DNA of 7,325 bases from contig DDPL01000085.1 of the NCBI GenBank assembly GCA_002342175.1, positions 20,663-27,987 of the forward strand. The letters run 5' to 3'. Below are positions 7,134 through 7,325 of this stretch, in pieces. The stretch is from Legionellales bacterium UBA2469 (GTDB lineage Bacteria; Pseudomonadota; Gammaproteobacteria; Legionellales; Legionellaceae). Position 1 is the stretch's first letter; the number at the start of each line of letters is the position of its first letter. The translations under genes were made by a program, and so were the position numbers. A model generated the notes under the pieces. That model was not told where the DNA came from, made no database searches, and was given only the letters and a program-made list of their open reading frames with translations.

Positions 7134-7232
7134 AATCATTTAATCTAAAAAGAAAACCTTGGGAGTGGTGCATCTGTATATCAAATTTCCCTGAAAAAAT
7201 GCAAGACGCCCAAAACATATGGTCAAAGATTT

Positions 7233-7325
7233 TTAGTCTAGATACCTGTTCCAGTTACCAAAATGGGGCGAAAAGCTCATGGATTCATCCATGGGGTGTT
7301 TCAGAGTGTTAAATTGGAATGAATA
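7233..7325 (-). CDS. Possible C-terminal end of a further - strand gene (partial, doubtful)
   Basis: Reading leftwards from the right edge, one - strand frame stays open for 30 codons to TAA at 7233-7235, with sequence such as HPMDESMSFSPHFGNW followed by NRYLD. The other two - strand frames meet stops within eight codons of the edge. I do not recognise the peptide, and 30 open codons could be chance. If real, it would lie 133 bases upstream of the large gene and be transcribed in the same direction. Confidence 0.25.
   Translation of the reverse strand, partial: YSFQFNTLKHPMDESMSFSPHFGNWNRYLD
7278..7293. repeat. Perfect 7-2-7 inverted repeat
   Basis: CATGGAT at 7278-7284 and ATCCATG at 7287-7293 are perfect inverse copies separated by two bases. 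The two-base gap suits a protein-binding DNA dyad better than an RNA hairpin. There is no T-tract next to it. It lies inside the doubtful - strand reading frame at the right edge, so it may simply be coding sequence. Confidence 0.3.

Noticed and set aside
7125..7144. Tandem TTAAT blocks as a PmrA box upstream of a candidate effector
   Set aside because: The blocks are 15 bases apart start to start, not the 11 typical of PmrA sites, and TTAAT is common in AT-rich intergenic DNA.
7121..7312. + strand open frame of 63 codons, rich in Trp and Cys
   Set aside because: It starts on TTG with no ribosome binding site, shows no family motif, and overlaps the promoter candidate of the large gene. The first ATG is at 7199, leaving fewer than 40 residues.
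1..7325. CRISPR arrays, insertion sequences, tRNA or rRNA genes, attachment sites
   Set aside because: I saw no regularly spaced direct DNA repeats, no transposase-like frame with terminal inverted repeats, and no cloverleaf or rRNA-like stretch on either strand.

Overview
The window looks like part of the chromosome of a moderately AT-rich gammaproteobacterium, most likely a Legionella or another member of the Legionellales. This placement is inferred from protein style, not from any marker gene. Two things point there: a very large, asparagine/glutamine/histidine-rich protein with degenerate 36-residue helical repeats of a kind I associate with Legionella effectors, and a lipid-A-type fatty acid module whose order I recall from L. 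pneumophila (around lpg0359-0363) and from the rhizobial acpXL cluster.

Left half (1-3320, + strand): three tightly coupled genes. The first is a beta-ketoacyl-ACP synthase cut by the left edge, with an intact Cys-His-His site. The second is a synthase-fold protein that starts inside the stop codon of the first (TAATG) and has alanine where the nucleophilic cysteine should be. The third is an LpxL/HtrB-type acyltransferase that starts inside the stop of the second (ATGA). A hairpin with a T-tract follows at once. The simplest reading is a dedicated elongation pair (an active KS plus a chain-length-factor-like partner) that makes an unusual acyl chain on an ACP, and an inner-membrane acyltransferase that places that chain on a lipid. 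For a Legionella-like host the obvious product is the very-long-chain acyl group of lipid A. An aryl-polyene-like pathway is the main alternative.

Right half (3347-7099, - strand): one convergent gene for a 1250-residue protein. It has a helical N-terminal region, a compact Cys-rich domain (about residues 305-470) of a recurring but, to my knowledge, uncharacterised type, a solenoid of about 12 degenerate repeats (about 570-994), and a helical C-terminal part. I see no signal peptide and no membrane segment. It is a candidate Dot/Icm-type effector, but the extreme C-terminus is not a textbook secretion signal.

Right edge (7100-7325): a short AT-rich region with a weak promoter candidate for the large gene, a possible 3' end of another - strand gene, and a 16-bp dyad. 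No RNA gene, insertion sequence or CRISPR was seen anywhere.
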